Source of the DNA: Chitinophaga filiformis
GTDB taxonomy: Bacteria; Bacteroidota; Bacteroidia; Chitinophagales; Chitinophagaceae
Direction: 5' to 3'
DNA: 64,000 nucleotides
Assembly (NCBI RefSeq): GCF_021646545.1
Contig: NZ_JAKIRP010000002.1
Coordinates: 62,001 to 126,000 of the forward strand
Shown here: positions 61,523 through 64,000 of the stretch, in pieces
How the letters are laid out: the number at the start of each line of letters is the position of its first letter
How positions within the stretch are numbered: position 1 is the first letter of the stretch
Position numbers and translations under genes: made by a program
The notes under the pieces: model-generated
Databases searched by the model: none
What the model was told of the DNA's origin: nothing
What the model saw: only the letters and a program-made list of their open reading frames with translations

Positions 61523-61759
61523 GGATGGTACCATACCACGTTAGGTACGACACCTTTATAGAGAGTCTGGAAAAGAGCGAACTAAAGAGTTTTTTGTATT
61601 AACCATACGCCTTAAAATACCATTTGCCTGTGAAGACCGGTCTTATATCTGCACATACTTACTTAAAGAGCAACCTGACGTAACAACAACCTGTGGCTTG
61701 GATTATTGTAAGCAGAAATAAACCAGTAGTTCCATATCGTCTCAAAAAAACCGTTATAA

Positions 61760-64000
61760 ATGAAAGTAAATTCTACCTTTCGTAGCGCATTGTCATACCA
61801 TCGCGTAAGACATGCCTTGCTGGTACTGCTCCTCATGCTGGGCATATCCCCCCTCATGGCGCAGGTAAGTCCGCAGGTGCCCGCAACGACAAAGAACCAC
61901 AACAAACAGGTGATAGGATATATCACCCAATGGGATGCCTGGAAAGACGTGGCTGGCATCGTGCCCAAAGGAGGTTATAACCAACTGAACGTGGATTATT
62001 CGCAGTACACCATCCTTAACTTCTCCTTCTTCGGTGTAGCGAAAGACGGTTCCTTGCACAGTGGGGACTTCCGCAACAAAAATATTTACCAGGTGGGCGC
62101 TGTACAGGAACCCGGTGCGCTCGTAAATGAGGACATTTACAGCAGCTGGGATATGTTCCTGCTATATGGTGAGCTGGATGCTCCATTATATTATATCTCT
62201 GAAGGCAGTTATGCCTATACCCTGGGATACCGTAATGAAGGCAGCGGCTGGAAAAACGTTAACACCGGCAAAACCGGCGCTTTCCCTTTATCTGTTCCTA
62301 AACAGGGTGGTGCACAGGGCGTACTCGACCTGGCTCATTCCAAAGGTGTAAAAGTAATGGCTTCCATCGGTGGCTGGAGTATGTGTAAACACTACCCTGA
62401 AATGGCTGCCGACGCTACCAAACGGGCTAAGTTTGTGGCCAATTGCGTTGACCTGATCAACATGGGCTTTGACGGTATCGACTTCGACTGGGAATATCCT
62501 AACGATCCAGGTATGAACATTGAAAGATACAGCACTGCCGACTATAACAACTTTGCAACGCTGGTAGAAGCAGTAAGAGCCGCTATTGGTCCGAATAAAC
62601 TGATCACAGCTGCATTCGCCGCTTCTCCTGCCAAACTGCAGGGTTTCAACTGGTCTCGTCTGAATAATTCAATGAATTATTACAACATGATGACCTACGA
62701 CTACAATGGCGGATGGTCTAATAAAGCTGGTCACAACGCTCCACTGTACGACTATCCGGGTGCAGAATACAGCAACTTCTCCGTAGATGCTACTGTGAAA
62801 GCGCTGAAAGCCCTGGGCGTAAACATGTCTAAAGTGAACATCGGTGCTCCTTTCTATGGCCGTGGTGTAGTAACCAGCGGTGCGGCTGCACTGAATGCTG
62901 CTACTACCAAACGTGCTGAGACTGTACAACCGGATGGTCCTATCCAGACCTGCGCTGACTATACCAACTGGGCGAAAGACCTGTGGGATGGTACACCTAA
63001 CTACAGTTACATTCTGCAGCAAACAAGTTCTGGCTGGACTGAAGGCTGGGATGATGTTGCAAAAGTACCTTACAAAACAAAAGGCAATTATTTCCTGAGC
63101 TACGACAACGAACGTTCAGTAGGAGAGAAAGCTAAATATATCAAGGACAATGGACTGGCAGGTGTTATTATCTGGCAGGTATACGGAGACATGCTGAACA
63201 TGACCAGCAGTACCGTTGCTAAGGGCAAGCTTATCTATTGTCCTAACACTACTTCTCCGCTTGTAAATAAGATCAATGCTGTATTTGCTGATGGCAGCAC
63301 TCCGACCAACCAGCCACCATCAGTGAACCTGACTGCACCAACTGCAAATGCATCATTCACTGCACCTGCAAGCATCACTGTCAGCGCTAATGCTACAGAC
63401 AGCGATGGCAGCATTGCCAAAGTTCAGTTCTTCAACGGCGCTACCAGTCTGGGTACCGCTACTGCTGCTCCATACAGCATTTCCTGGAGCAATGTAGCTG
63501 CAGGTACTTATAGCATCACTGCTGTAGCGACTGACAATGCAGGCGCTGTTACCACTTCATCTGCAGTATCAGTTACCGTAAAATCAGGTACTGTTGATCC
63601 TCCTCCTCCCGGCGGTAAAGTAGTGGTAGGTTACTGGCATAACTGGAACCTCGCTTCTGCTCCTTATATCCGCTTACGCGATGTAGACAGCCGTTTCAAC
63701 GTGATAGAAGTAGCTTTCGGTACTACCGGCAGCGACTATTCTACTGTAAGCTTCACTCCGGAAGGAACAACCGTGGCAGATTTCAAAGCTGATATCGCTA
63801 CGCTGCAGTCACAGGGTAGGAAAGTGTTACTGTCACTGGGTGGTGAGACTGGTACGCTCATGCTGAATACCACTGCCAATAAACAGTCTTTTGTTACCAG
63901 CATGAAAAACCTGCTGGATACTTACAACTTCGATGGTTTTGACATCGACATCGAAGGTGGTACCTCTTTGCAGCTGAACAATGGCGATAACAACTTTATG
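61760..64000 (+). CDS. Secreted chitinase with two GH18 domains (3' end outside window)
   Basis: 747 codons visible, still open at the window edge. The signal peptide HALLVLLLMLGISPLMAQ is cleaved at about residue 33. The first GH18 domain runs about 50-500 with the catalytic DGIDFDWE at 238-245 (acid E245) and NYYNMMTYDYNGGWSNKAGH. A bacterial Ig-like domain lies at about 522-608 (VNLTAPTANASFTAPAS), then a second GH18 domain opens at about 615 (KVVVGYWHNWNLASAPYI) with DGFDIDIE at 725-732. The layout matches large T9SS-exported ChiA-like chitinases of Bacteroidota that digest crystalline chitin; a T9SS C-terminal domain would be expected beyond the window. ATG 61760 is preceded by no Shine-Dalgarno. 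Confidence 0.93.
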   Translation, partial: MKVNSTFRSALSYHRVRHALLVLLLMLGISPLMAQVSPQVPATTKNHNKQVIGYITQWDAWKDVAGIVPKGGYNQLNVDYSQYTILNFSFFGVAKDGSLHSGDFRNKNIYQVGAVQEPGALVNEDIYSSWDMFLLYGELDAPLYYISEGSYAYTLGYRNEGSGWKNVNTGKTGAFPLSVPKQGGAQGVLDLAHSKGVKVMASIGGWSMCKHYPEMAADATKRAKFVANCVDLINMGFDGIDFDWEYPNDPGMNIERYSTADYNNFATLVEAVRAAIGPNKLITAAFAASPAKLQGFNWSRLNNSMNYYNMMTYDYNGGWSNKAGHNAPLYDYPGAEYSNFSVDATVKALKALGVNMSKVNIGAPFYGRGVVTSGAAALNAATTKRAETVQPDGPIQTCADYTNWAKDLWDGTPNYSYILQQTSSGWTEGWDDVAKVPYKTKGNYFLSYDNERSVGEKAKYIKDNGLAGVIIWQVYGDMLNMTSSTVAKGKLIYCPNTTSPLVNKINAVFADGSTPTNQPPSVNLTAPTANASFTAPASITVSANATDSDGSIAKVQFFNGATSLGTATAAPYSISWSNVAAGTYSITAVATDNAGAVTTSSAVSVTVKSGTVDPPPPGGKVVVGYWHNWNLASAPYIRLRDVDSRFNVIEVAFGTTGSDYSTVSFTPEGTTVADFKADIATLQSQGRKVLLSLGGETGTLMLNTTANKQSFVTSMKNLLDTYNFDGFDIDIEGGTSLQLNNGDNNFM

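Noticed and set aside
1..64000. CRISPR arrays, tRNA, rRNA and intact transposase genes
   Set aside because: None seen. The tandem repeats found have no regular unique spacers, no tRNA-like sequence was noticed on reading, and no transposase domain occurs in any frame.

Overview
The window looks like chromosome of a chitin-degrading, probably gliding member of the Bacteroidota close to Chitinophaga. The sequence evidence is: type IX secretion/gliding partners (a gliding-type C-terminal domain protein, PorP/SprF and OmpA-PD40 at 56.3-61.4 kb), a large secreted chitinase with two GH18 domains at the right edge, starts without Shine-Dalgarno motifs, several TAnnTTTG -7 promoter boxes, an ECF sigma factor with a membrane partner, and many AraC, hybrid-style and two-component regulators. 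The genus is an inference. No rRNA, tRNA, CRISPR array or intact insertion sequence was found.

Layout. 0-5 kb: end of a LuxR-type regulator, a membrane/SRPBCC protein, an ECF sigma/anti-sigma/secreted protein operon, an AraC regulator behind a perfect 22-bp palindrome, and a VOC protein. 5.0-7.6 kb: a visibly AT-richer two-gene unit, a 700-residue GNAT-PIN-GNAT-like-PUA-like fusion overlapping an ASCH protein, preceded by an operator-like palindrome. This is the best candidate for an undescribed RNA-directed toxin or defence system. 7.7-16.4 kb: a GAF-like protein of unknown role, an AraC regulator, an OsmC/alginate-export porin/stand-alone M17 N-domain operon divergent from a sigma-54 activator, Dps, and a structured repeat cluster. 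16.3-21.6 kb: a tight five-gene minus-strand operon (class III aminotransferase, Zn dehydrogenase, HAD phosphatase, MFS exporter, fold-type I aminotransferase) that looks like a small amino-sugar or amino-alcohol pathway.

22-34 kb: paralogous lipoproteins, surE, a lipid-kinase-like protein, an orphan ABC ATPase, an FBH1-like helicase, a CHASE3 histidine kinase with a CheY-like partner, and a Tat-exported PaoABC-type molybdenum aldehyde oxidoreductase. 34.0-35.2 kb is non-coding, with two inverted copies of a MITE/REP-like element and a 13-bp tandem repeat. 35.2-43.7 kb is a recD-recC-recB operon. 43.7-54.3 kb: a glycosyltransferase, two carbohydrate-active enzymes, S10 and S9 peptidases, a Crp-like regulator next to a decayed AhpD/CMD gene fragment, and a 43-bp-arm perfect palindrome.

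54.4-56.3 kb: a response regulator whose receiver lacks the phospho-acceptor Asp, then about 1.2 kb of AT-rich intergenic DNA with an inverted pair of perfect DnaA boxes. 56.3-64 kb is all plus strand: the type IX trio, a strong terminator that overlaps a consensus promoter, and the dual-GH18 chitinase, cut by the window edge. Start codons were adjusted where signal peptides or overlaps favoured an internal start. All functional calls are family-level readings of the sequence without database searches.
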